This document shows, piece after piece, positions 7,430-14,980 of a stretch of DNA of 23,885 nt. Within the stretch, counting starts at the first letter, position 1. The number at the start of each line of letters is the position of its first letter. This stretch comes from Candidatus Peribacteria bacterium (GTDB taxonomy: Bacteria; Patescibacteriota; Gracilibacteria; UBA1369; GCA-2718715): NCBI GenBank assembly GCA_943349385.1, contig CALQZM010000005.1, positions 1 to 23,885 on the forward strand. The letters run 5' to 3'. The notes beneath the pieces were generated by a model. It made no database searches and had not been told where the DNA came from. It saw nothing but the letters and a program-made list of their open reading frames with translations. The position numbers and the translations under genes are program-made.

Positions 7430-10291
7430 ATGTCCAAATTGAAATTATTTAGTTTATGGATGCTTTTAATTATGTTAACTATTTCATTTGGAGTCACTTT
7501 GACTTTGGCGCAATTTGGATCTTCGGGGACTGTATGTTTGCCTTTTATGGGTGCAAGTACTTCATTTAATGGTGCAACTGTAAATGAAGGGCAATTAAAT
7601 TTTAATAATGCGAACCCATCTGACCAATATAAAGGCTGTGTTTTACATTATTTAACCGATTTTGGAACGAATAATGATTATGTTTTACAAGGATGGGTTT
7701 GGAACGAAAATTTAGGATGGATTAGTATGGGTGCTTTTGACACTGCTACGGTATCGCCTATTGCAAGCTCTTTAAATAAAGATGTAGCCTCAACTGGAGT
7801 AACAAATAATTTAGGAATTCAAAACGGTACAATAAAGTATTCAAGTATTTTAAATGTAACTAGAAATGTGACTACTAATTTACCTATTGCAGGTGAATTG
7901 TTAGGTTACTGGTGGGGTGATAATGCAGGATGGATTAGATTAAACTGTAAAGAATATATTGGTTTAGAACTATGTGCCGTACCTTATGGAGTTAAGCTAG
8001 CCCCTTTAGACACTACAAATCCTAATCTTGCTTTAAGAAATCCCCAAATTGAAAATCAAACGGTAAATGGACAAGTTGTCCCAGTAAAATATTATTCTTT
8101 AACAGGATATGGCTGGTCAGATAATATAGGATGGGTGAATATGGCTGGAGTTAAAATCCCAATAGATTCACCATCGGCAAATCCTCCAGAAATTACTTTA
8201 GTATTATCAAAAGATGCAGTTGGTGAAATTATTTCAGATGGAAATTCAGGCTATAATATTTCGTTTAGAGTTGAAGAAGCTGGTGAAAATGTAACTAAAT
8301 CTTTTCACGATTTTGTAACAACCTCGAATACAGATTTAAATCAAGATAATAATGTTACTTATTGTTTATTATTTAAAGACAATCGTAAACTAGATTCTAC
8401 TCCAGGTGCTACGACAAATACTGGTTTGGGAGTTATGGATGACTGTAAGACTGATCCAAATATATTTAAACGATTTGGTCATGATGCAACAAAATATATA
8501 AGAAATTCTAGTACGACTACTGCTTCTAATTTCAGTTTTGTTGAAGGCAATGCAACTACTACCGCCGATGATAAAATAGTTGCAAACACAAAAATTAAGT
8601 CTTATGTCCCTGCGAAAGCCGGAGAAAATTTATTTGAAATTGTTGGATTTGAGTTGAAAGTTGGTACTGCAGCTAGGGATTTAATTGCAGCTTCGCCTTT
8701 AGAATTAGATTTTAATCCAAGTTTGAAATTTAAATTTTTACCAGGTAACACTGCCGTAGAAGCAGTTTCGGATTGTTCCGACTATACATTTACTGATTTT
8801 AAATTCTCTGTTGGAATTCCTGTTTCGTTGCAGGCTTGTGGACGTATGCTAGGGTCTAGAACTATATTTTCTGTTCCAGAAGTAATGTTGGATTTTGAAA
8901 ATGATACTAATATTGCAGATTCAATTGAATTGAAATTCCAGCGAGTAGTTGATGAAAATGGTGATCCTGTAAATGTTACAGAAATTGTTCCAGTTGCCGG
9001 TGCAGAACCTGATCCAAGTCCAAGTCCTGAAACAGGCACGCCAGGTAGTTATATACTAGAAGATATTACCGACTTTACTTTCTCGCCTATAAGTACCTTT
9101 TATTCTTATCCATTTAGAGCTTTAATAACTTTTAGTCCTGAAGGTGACACTGGTGACACTACTGACATTTCAGAGATTGATCAGTCTTTATTTAACTTAG
9201 GTGTATCTTCTAAATTAAAATATAATTTTATAGATAATGATGGCACTACTAAGACTGTTATTTACCCGGGTCCTGTATTGAGTCAGGCAATGTTTAGTGT
9301 TGATACCATTAATGTATTTGGTGGATTTGGTGATAGAGCCTTTACTCAAGTTAGTAGTGGTAGATCGACTTCAAGTGGGGTAGTTTCAAGATCTGTAATT
9401 AGATCCAAATTAATTAAAAATATTTATGATGTGGTTTCGGTTTCTAGTCCATTGTCTGGAAATTGTAAAAATGGTTCAACCACTCTCTCGGATTCTGAAA
9501 TTGAAAATTGTAGGCCTAATTCGAAAGTTCAAATGTTTCAGCTTTCAAATACTACAGAATCTAGAAAGGTGCTTAATTACCAAACTTTGAGGGCCTTTTT
9601 TGCTGCTAGTACAAGTGCATTATATCCTACGCCGCGAACATTAATTTTAGTCGGATATGATTTAGTTATTAATGATAATATTTCACCTACAGATGCTAAT
9701 TTACCTGCGATAGTCTTGTTAACTAACAAACTTGGTAAAGGTGGTAACGTATATATAACTAGTGATGTTACAGAAGTAAGCGGTTACATTTATGCAGATA
9801 AAAGCTTTATGTCAGTTGATGATGTGGCTATGGCAAATGATGTGTCGGCAAATGGAGTTCCGACAGAATATTTATTACGAGATTATAGTAAATTATATAA
9901 CGATATTGTATTTGTGGGACGATTCTGGGCAGAAAACTGTGTAGGTTGTGCATTAGGAAATCCTCCAACTAAAGGTGATGGATCAATTGCTGCAAATATT
10001 ACCGAGGCTCAACCATATGATTTTAACTATTTTAGAATGTCTTCTATTAGATTTACTACTGCAGCTGACGCTGGTGGTAGAAAATTTTATGTAGACTGTA
10101 CAGGTGAATTACTAGATGTTGAAGAAAGTGAACCAGTCCCAAATGAAGCAAAATGTTGGCGTCCGCCCAGTGGAGCTTTAAGTTCTGAATATCTTTATAC
10201 TTTAAGAGAAGATGCTGGGGAATCAGATTACCGAAGTGTGAATTTCGTTTCGAAAGATGCAGCAAACTTACCTATTTTAGGAGGCTTATAG
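7430..10291 (+). CDS. Large exported protein with three GxxWxxNxGW repeats
   Basis: A 953-residue protein with a signal peptide (hydrophobic residues about 6-26, probable cleavage at TLA-Q). Three copies of a short motif follow: GWVWNENLGWISM (88-100), GYWWGDNAGWIRLN (159-172) and GYGWSDNIGWVNMA (226-239). From family memory, such repeats mark extracellular proteins of Candidate Phyla bacteria. The middle is Thr/Asn/Ser-rich with scattered cysteines. The C-terminal third (about residues 740-870), with AIVLLTNKLGKGGNVYI, VSGYIYADKSF and LYNDIVFVGRFWAENC, resembles a parallel beta-type region found C-terminally in other exported proteins of these phyla. No transmembrane tail or sorting signal is seen, so it is secreted or held non-covalently. 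It is monocistronic and its last 20 nt overlap the end of the convergent DUF192 gene. Function unknown; a surface-layer, adhesin or pilus-associated role is inference. Confidence 0.85.
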   Translation: MSKLKLFSLWMLLIMLTISFGVTLTLAQFGSSGTVCLPFMGASTSFNGATVNEGQLNFNNANPSDQYKGCVLHYLTDFGTNNDYVLQGWVWNENLGWISMGAFDTATVSPIASSLNKDVASTGVTNNLGIQNGTIKYSSILNVTRNVTTNLPIAGELLGYWWGDNAGWIRLNCKEYIGLELCAVPYGVKLAPLDTTNPNLALRNPQIENQTVNGQVVPVKYYSLTGYGWSDNIGWVNMAGVKIPIDSPSANPPEITLVLSKDAVGEIISDGNSGYNISFRVEEAGENVTKSFHDFVTTSNTDLNQDNNVTYCLLFKDNRKLDSTPGATTNTGLGVMDDCKTDPNIFKRFGHDATKYIRNSSTTTASNFSFVEGNATTTADDKIVANTKIKSYVPAKAGENLFEIVGFELKVGTAARDLIAASPLELDFNPSLKFKFLPGNTAVEAVSDCSDYTFTDFKFSVGIPVSLQACGRMLGSRTIFSVPEVMLDFENDTNIADSIELKFQRVVDENGDPVNVTEIVPVAGAEPDPSPSPETGTPGSYILEDITDFTFSPISTFYSYPFRALITFSPEGDTGDTTDISEIDQSLFNLGVSSKLKYNFIDNDGTTKTVIYPGPVLSQAMFSVDTINVFGGFGDRAFTQVSSGRSTSSGVVSRSVIRSKLIKNIYDVVSVSSPLSGNCKNGSTTLSDSEIENCRPNSKVQMFQLSNTTESRKVLNYQTLRAFFAASTSALYPTPRTLILVGYDLVINDNISPTDANLPAIVLLTNKLGKGGNVYITSDVTEVSGYIYADKSFMSVDDVAMANDVSANGVPTEYLLRDYSKLYNDIVFVGRFWAENCVGCALGNPPTKGDGSIAANITEAQPYDFNYFRMSSIRFTTAADAGGRKFYVDCTGELLDVEESEPVPNEAKCWRPPSGALSSEYLYTLREDAGESDYRSVNFVSKDAANLPILGGL

Positions 10292-10766
10292 TTTGCCCTG
10301 ATTTTAGTTCAAATATATCAGTTTCACCTGCATTAAGTTCAATTACATACATTGCCTCACTACTACTAAGGTAGGTGGGGCAATTATTTTGTTCTGGATT
10401 TGTAATTTTGCAAGCCTGTACGCTGGGTTCGATATTAATAATTTTTAAGTTTTCATCTATGAAAATTATGTCTAATGGGATTAGGGTGTTTTTCATCCAG
10501 AAACTTAAAATTTGAGGTTGTTCAAAAATAAAAAGCATTCCAGTTTTGGCTTTTAAGTTTTTTCTATTCATTAATCCAGTTAGTCTTTCTTTGTAGTTTG
10601 AGACCTTTTCTAATGTAAAAACTGTGTTGTTAATTTCAACTTTTGCGGTTGGTAAAGATTGGTTGATTTCTAGGTTTTTTTGGCAGCCCGTCAAGCTAAT
10701 ATACATAATCACTCCAAGAACTATACCGATTATTTGATTGCAATTACTAGTTTTTGGTCCTGACAT
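10272..10766 (-). CDS. DUF192 family lipoprotein
   Basis: A 164-residue protein with a hydrophobic segment ending in the lipobox SLTGC (Cys28), so probably a membrane-anchored lipoprotein. The DUF192 domain follows: RLTGLMNRKNL, GMLFIFEQP, then the hallmark FWMKNTLIPLDIIFID and the C-terminal YVIELNAGETD. The biochemical role of DUF192 is not established. It overlaps the end of folK by 37 nt and is the last gene of the leftward run. Its 3' end overlaps the convergent exported-protein gene by 20 nt, with no room for a separate terminator. A different start would destroy the signal peptide, so the ATG at 10766 is favoured. Confidence 0.88.
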   Translation of the reverse strand: MSGPKTSNCNQIIGIVLGVIMYISLTGCQKNLEINQSLPTAKVEINNTVFTLEKVSNYKERLTGLMNRKNLKAKTGMLFIFEQPQILSFWMKNTLIPLDIIFIDENLKIINIEPSVQACKITNPEQNNCPTYLSSSEAMYVIELNAGETDIFELKSGQTISLLK

Positions 10767-11227
10767 TTTTTTAATAAGTTAGTAATACTGGAGTTGTATG
10801 TTGGATCATTAAATTCTGGAGCTATTTCGGCAAGTGGAATCAAAATGAAATTACGATTACTGTTATGCGGGTGGGGGACAATTAAGTTTTTGGTTTCGAT
10901 TATTTCTTGACCGAAATATAGAATATCTAAATCAATAATTCTAGGACCATATTTAAAATCTTTGGTTCGGCCCATTTCTATTTCAATTTTTTGTAGTTTA
11001 AGGAGTAGTTCTTGAGGGGAATTAGTTGTACTGACTTCAATACACTGATTGTAAAATTCATCTTGGTCTTCGTGTCCCCATGCTTCGGTTTGGTAAATTT
11101 TTGATTTCTTTAGAATCATTATGTTGTTTTGGGATATTAAATTTTGAGCATTAGTAAGATTCTGGATTTTGTTTCCTAGATTAGTGCTTAATCCTATAAA
11201 AATTTGGCTGTTTAAATTTTTGGACAT
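10730..11227 (-). CDS. folK: 2-amino-4-hydroxy-6-hydroxymethyldihydropteridine pyrophosphokinase FolK
   Basis: A 165-residue HPPK, which transfers pyrophosphate from ATP to 6-hydroxymethyl-7,8-dihydropterin just before the FolP step. Diagnostic features are FIGLSTNLGNKIQNL near the N-terminus (residues 10-24), the TEAWGHEDQDEFYNQC substrate segment (47-62), and YGPRIIDLDILYFG (93-106) with the two metal-binding aspartates in DLD. The final motif is VPHPHNSNRNFILIPLAEI. It starts 14 nt after the PTPS-family gene, a close link between maker and user of the same pterin. It lacks a Shine-Dalgarno and overlaps the DUF192 gene by 37 nt. Confidence 0.96.
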   Translation of the reverse strand: MSKNLNSQIFIGLSTNLGNKIQNLTNAQNLISQNNIMILKKSKIYQTEAWGHEDQDEFYNQCIEVSTTNSPQELLLKLQKIEIEMGRTKDFKYGPRIIDLDILYFGQEIIETKNLIVPHPHNSNRNFILIPLAEIAPEFNDPTYNSSITNLLKKCQDQKLVIAIK

Positions 11228-11241
11228 TTTAGGTTACGAGC

Positions 11242-11691
11242 TTACTTGCTAAGTGTTACGTAAGAAGTTTTCGATTCGTATAGCTTAATTTCTTTAAGAC
11301 TTATTTTATTGTTTTGATTACTTTTATCTATGTTTTCTGTGCTGGTTAGATAACTTTTTATTTCGGCATCTAAGTTGGGATCATCTAATTCCTCAATTAA
11401 TAATGAGTCTAAATTTTCGAGTTTGTCCCAGATCCATAAAGCTACTTTTTCGGTTGTAGGATTTTCAAATAGCGTGTTTAAATCGTGATGATCTAAATAG
11501 TCTAAAACATATTTTTTGACGACTCTTTTAAGAATTATAAAGTCGATTAACATGTCATTATTACTTAATTCTCCGCTGACTGTTACGAGTAGTTTATAAG
11601 TATGACCATGCACCCGTTCACATTTTCCATAATATTTTGTAAGGTGATGGGCGGCGTCAAATTCGAATTCTTTAGTTACAGTTATTTGCAT
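11242..11691 (-). CDS. queD: PTPS/QueD-family enzyme with CExxHGH motif (possible FolB bypass plus QueD)
   Basis: A 149-residue member of the 6-pyruvoyl-tetrahydropterin synthase family (COG0720). Zinc ligands are H15 (FDAAH), H28 and H30 (HGH). The catalytic motif reads C24-E25-R-V-H28-G-H30. LDHHDLN (66-72), PTTEKVALWIWD (78-89) and a C-terminal ESKTSYVTL complete the family pattern. From the literature on this family, CxxxHGH alone marks QueD, ExxHGH marks PTPS-III enzymes that replace FolB, and CExxHGH marks proteins able to do both. The position between folP and folK in a cluster with no folB argues for folate synthesis; queG elsewhere in the window fits queuosine. A ~25-residue Asp/Asn-rich insert lies before the last strand. 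It may be transcribed from its own promoter at 11714-11742 as well as with folP. Confidence 0.92.
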   Translation of the reverse strand: MQITVTKEFEFDAAHHLTKYYGKCERVHGHTYKLLVTVSGELSNNDMLIDFIILKRVVKKYVLDYLDHHDLNTLFENPTTEKVALWIWDKLENLDSLLIEELDDPNLDAEIKSYLTSTENIDKSNQNNKISLKEIKLYESKTSYVTLSK

Positions 11692-11713
11692 GATTTTGGA
11701 GTTACTGGTGGTA

Positions 11714-11742
11714 AGTGTATTGGTGGCTTAGATGTTTGTCAA
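11714..11742 (-). promoter_or_regulatory. Internal promoter for the PTPS-folK-DUF192 genes
   Basis: A consensus TTGACA, an exact 17-nt spacer and TACACT lie in the 63-bp gap after folP. The start near 11707 gives a leader of about 16 nt. The terminal three genes could thus be expressed apart from the pabB-pabC-folP part. Confidence 0.6.
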
Positions 11743-11754
11743 ATTTGCTTAGCC

Positions 11755-12567
11755 TTAATCAAAACTCAGCGTTTTGATTGCTTGATAGTGTTCTTTGACA
11801 TTGTGAACTCTTAGGATGTCGGCGCCATTTATGGCGCCGATTGTAGCAGTTATAACCGAGGGAATTAGTCTTTGTTCTAGCGGAAATGGGTGCATTGATT
11901 TTAGCGAAGTCCCAACTAAAATTGGTAGTTTGAAATGGGATTTTAGTTCGCCCAGTCGTTCAAGAATTTGGTAGCTGTAGTTTGAGATTGTGCTAATAAA
12001 AGCGCCCATTCCTGGATCTAAAATTATGCGATTTCGATTTATTCCATTGGCTTCGGCATAAGCGATTTGTTTTTCAAAAAATTCAGTTATGGTTTTGATT
12101 ACGTCTGTATATGTTGTAGCTGTTTTGGTCGTTCTAGCTGAGGGATCTTTAGAGTACATAATAACTATTTTGCATGAATGTTTTGCAAGGGTTTCTGCCA
12201 TCTGAGGGTCGCCTCTAAGCCCAGTGACGTCATTTATTATAGTTGCACCTATTTGGAGGGCTTGATCGGCTATAGCACCTTTATAGGTGTCTATTGAGAT
12301 TTCAAAATTGTATTTTGATTTTAGAGATATTAGTGCCTCTAAGTAAGGTAGTAATCTAGCGGCTTCTTCAGTTTCAGTAATATCCACAGAATTCGGACCA
12401 GAAGATTCTGCGCCTAAGTCTAAAATTGTTGCGCCTTCAATTAGCATGTTTTCTGCGACTTGCATAAAATTTTGAAGGTTATCAATTTTGCCACCGTCAG
12501 AAAATGAGTCTGGTGTCAGATTGATAATTCCCATTAATTTAACGTGAGAAAGATTGATTTTGGTCAT
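11755..12567 (-). CDS. folP: Dihydropteroate synthase FolP (divergent pABA loop)
   Basis: A 270-residue TIM-barrel enzyme joining pABA to 6-hydroxymethyldihydropterin pyrophosphate. MGIINLTPDSFSDGG (12-26) is canonical. The likely pterin-pocket residues are present: D93 (SIDT), N112 (IND), D184 (DPG), K223 (SLKS) and R253 (RVH). Loop 2, normally ESTRPG, reads ESSGPN (54-59), and the usual SRKS near the C-terminus is SLKS. The segment after DPGMGAF also departs from the common GFGK form. These look like lineage features rather than decay because the rest is intact. It starts 2 nt after pabC and precedes the PTPS gene by 63 bp holding a promoter. No Shine-Dalgarno. Confidence 0.93.
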   Translation of the reverse strand: MTKINLSHVKLMGIINLTPDSFSDGGKIDNLQNFMQVAENMLIEGATILDLGAESSGPNSVDITETEEAARLLPYLEALISLKSKYNFEISIDTYKGAIADQALQIGATIINDVTGLRGDPQMAETLAKHSCKIVIMYSKDPSARTTKTATTYTDVIKTITEFFEKQIAYAEANGINRNRIILDPGMGAFISTISNYSYQILERLGELKSHFKLPILVGTSLKSMHPFPLEQRLIPSVITATIGAINGADILRVHNVKEHYQAIKTLSFD

Positions 12568-12569
12568 GA

Positions 12570-13274
12570 TTATTTTAATTTATAATACATATTTTGAAAT
12601 TCTAATTGAATCGTACTTGTAATTTTATTTATTGATAATTTTTGCTGGTTTATTTGAAAAATTGGTACGATTTGTTTGATAGCATTTGTAATAAATGCTT
12701 CTTGAATATCCTTTAAATCATTTAGGTGAATATTTTGCAATTGGACTGGTATCTGCATTTTTTTTGCTAATTTTAAAACTATGTCTCTGGTAGTTCCTTT
12801 AAGAATATTTGTATTTGGGGTAATCAAAGTATTATTTTTTACGATAAAAAAATTACTTATACTGCCTTCGGTAATGTAGTTTTGATTATCTATTAATAAG
12901 GCATCAACTGCACTATGGGAATGGGCATAGGCTAGTGCTTTATTTTCGAGTAGACGGTCATTGTTTTTAATTTCAGTGATTGGTCTGGTTCCTTTGTAAG
13001 ATACTAATTTATTCGAGAGTGGCCCGTTTTTTAATTCGGTACATTTAATTTTTAGTTCAGCTTTATTTAGAGTTAGCCGGATTCTAGATTCAAGAAATTG
13101 ATTTTTGGTAATTTCTTTTTCAATTAATTCTTGAAGTTGTTCAGTTGAGAGGTCGAATTTTAGATTTAAATAATTAGCTCCTTTAAGTAGGCGATTGTAG
13201 TGCGCGTTGAAATTCCAAATTTTATTTTGATAGCATCGTATTGTTTCGTAAATCCCTGGATTTTGGTTATTCAT
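12570..13274 (-). CDS. pabC: Class IV aminotransferase, probable 4-amino-4-deoxychorismate lyase PabC
   Basis: A 234-residue fold-type IV PLP enzyme. GIYETIRCYQNKIWNFNAHYNRL (residues 7-29) matches the N-terminal substrate and arginine region of PabC/BCAT proteins. The likely PLP lysine is K103 in EIKNNDRL, by alignment in memory with the family's K-x-x-N-R-L pattern. YITEGSISNFFIVKNNTLITP (133-153) is the E-x-x-x-S-N phosphate-binding region, and LKGTTRDIVLKLA follows. PabC releases pABA and pyruvate from aminodeoxychorismate. The start overlaps the end of pabB by 8 nt, indicating translational coupling. A D-amino-acid or branched-chain aminotransferase is the alternative; context strongly favours PabC. 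Confidence 0.88.
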   Translation of the reverse strand: MNNQNPGIYETIRCYQNKIWNFNAHYNRLLKGANYLNLKFDLSTEQLQELIEKEITKNQFLESRIRLTLNKAELKIKCTELKNGPLSNKLVSYKGTRPITEIKNNDRLLENKALAYAHSHSAVDALLIDNQNYITEGSISNFFIVKNNTLITPNTNILKGTTRDIVLKLAKKMQIPVQLQNIHLNDLKDIQEAFITNAIKQIVPIFQINQQKLSINKITSTIQLEFQNMYYKLK

Positions 13275-14493
13275 TTGTGAGTACTCGGATTAAGTTAGCA
13301 GCTTTATGAATAGTTTCTTCGTATTCTGCTGAGTCGATCGATTGAATAGTGATTCCGCCACCTGAATGAAAATAATAGTCATTGCCAACATTTAATATTG
13401 TTCGAATTAAAATGTTAAACTTTGAGTCACCATTTTGTTTTAGATAACCGAGTGATCCGCAATAATATTCTCGCAGGTCAGGTTCTAATTCATGAATAAT
13501 TTGTGAAGTCCTGAATTTTGGGCAACCGGTAATTGATCCTCCGGGAAACATACTTTCAATAATTTGGCTAAATTTGGTTTTTGGCTTAAGTGTACAGCTT
13601 ATTTCGCTTACGGTGTGATGAACGTTATTGTAACTTTCTAAATATCTGTGTTTAGTAACTTTTACACTACCTGTCTTGGCGATTTTACCTAAATCGTTTC
13701 TTTCTAGATCGACTATCATTTCTAGTTCCGCTTGATCTTTTTTGCTATTTAAAAGGATGTTTGGATCTTGATCTGCTTTGAGAGTTCCTTTAATAGGGTA
13801 AGTTTTTAAACTGTTTTTTACTTTTTCAAAAAGGGATTCTGGAGAATTTGAGATAATACTAAAATTGGCAGTGTGTAAAACTGCTTGATGCGGAGATGGA
13901 TTTAATTCATTTAGTTCGGTAAAAATTTGATTGGCAGTTTTTTTTGAAGTACCCTGAAATCTTTGGGCAAAATTAACTTGGTAGGTTTCACCATCTAGAA
14001 TTAATTTTTTTATTTTTTCTAGATTTTTTTTGTATTGTTGCTTAGTTAAGTTGGATTCAAATTTTGTTTTTTTAGCTTCAGTATATGTTAAAGTTGGTGT
14101 TTCGATTACAGTAGGATTTTGACTTATTTTAATTTTTTCAAGGCTATTAAAATTTTGGTCGTAATACTCAATTTCATTCGGGAGAATAAAATAAAAGTCG
14201 GGGATAAGTTGTTGTTTTTTTGTTTTAACTTTTATATTTTGCAGTTGAAGTCCAAATTCAAATCCAAGAAATCCCATTAATTGTTGGTGTGGATTTTTGG
14301 GTAAATTGGATAAAAGCTCTTCTAAAAATTCTAATGCAATTTTGGGAGGGCAGGTAAGTTCAAAGCATTCTTCAGGGTGTTTTATGTGAAGTACACCACT
14401 TTGGTAGTATAAAATAAGAGAAGGTTTTGTGCCCAAAACTCCCTTATAGTATACAAATGGATAACTCGGATTACCGATTAGATTCTCTTTCAT
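13267..14493 (-). CDS. pabB: Aminodeoxychorismate synthase component I PabB
   Basis: A chorismate-binding enzyme of about 408 residues that aminates chorismate. Seen motifs in order: GETYQVNFAQRF, ISNSPESLFE, TYPIKGTLK (PIKGT, with the lysine that separates PabB from the PIAGT of TrpE), KDQAELEMIVDLERNDLGKI, HHTVSEISC and FPGGSITGCPKFRTSQII. The start is unsettled: the open frame reaches 14601, but ATG at 14493 (MKENLIGNPSYPF) or 14514 overlap ndk by only 23 or 44 nt and begin where homology begins. No pabA glutaminase is present in the window, so the partner is elsewhere or ammonia is used directly. It is coupled to pabC by an 8-nt overlap. Confidence 0.93.
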   Translation of the reverse strand: MKENLIGNPSYPFVYYKGVLGTKPSLILYYQSGVLHIKHPEECFELTCPPKIALEFLEELLSNLPKNPHQQLMGFLGFEFGLQLQNIKVKTKKQQLIPDFYFILPNEIEYYDQNFNSLEKIKISQNPTVIETPTLTYTEAKKTKFESNLTKQQYKKNLEKIKKLILDGETYQVNFAQRFQGTSKKTANQIFTELNELNPSPHQAVLHTANFSIISNSPESLFEKVKNSLKTYPIKGTLKADQDPNILLNSKKDQAELEMIVDLERNDLGKIAKTGSVKVTKHRYLESYNNVHHTVSEISCTLKPKTKFSQIIESMFPGGSITGCPKFRTSQIIHELEPDLREYYCGSLGYLKQNGDSKFNILIRTILNVGNDYYFHSGGGITIQSIDSAEYEETIHKAANLIRVLTNE

Positions 14494-14962
14494 CTTGAAT
14501 GTAAACGAATTCATATTCGCTTTTTGAGTAGTCAAATAACTCTTCGTCTGCAAAGAATCTTCTAACTTCTGACTTAGCGTTTTCAACAGTGTCTGATGCA
14601 TGAATTACATTACAAGCTACACTCATGGCTAGATCCCCTCTAATTGATCCTGCTTCGGCGTTTCTTGCTTTAGTAATTCCTGTAATAAGTCTTATTGCTT
14701 CTACAACTTCAAGTCCCTCTAAACAAAGTACAACTACTGGTGAATGTTGCATAAAGTTGCTAACTCCAGGAAAGAATGGTTTATCAGCAATATGTGAGTA
14801 ATGTTCTCGAAGTACTGCTTCATCAAGTCTCATCATTTTCATTCCAACGATTTTAAGACCTTTTTTTTCAAATCTTGTTACGATATCCCCAACTAGTCCT
14901 CTTTGAACTGCGTCAGGTTTAACAATAACTAATGTTTTTTCATGTAATCCTTTGAATTGCAT
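14471..14962 (-). CDS. ndk: Nucleoside diphosphate kinase
   Basis: A 163-residue NDP kinase that equilibrates nucleoside di- and triphosphates through a phosphohistidine. KTLVIVKPDAVQRGLVGDI (9-27), HYSHIADKPFFP and GSIRGDLA are canonical. The active-site histidine is H121 in NVIHASDT; the usual Gly after it is Ala, as in some other bacteria and archaea. The protein is about 20 residues longer than E. coli Ndk because of a C-terminal acidic tail. It lies 18 nt after the M16 peptidase gene and its 3' end overlaps pabB. Confidence 0.96.
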   Translation of the reverse strand: MQFKGLHEKTLVIVKPDAVQRGLVGDIVTRFEKKGLKIVGMKMMRLDEAVLREHYSHIADKPFFPGVSNFMQHSPVVVLCLEGLEVVEAIRLITGITKARNAEAGSIRGDLAMSVACNVIHASDTVENAKSEVRRFFADEELFDYSKSEYEFVYIQDERESNR

Positions 14963-14980
14963 ATTAAATTTGGTTAAATT

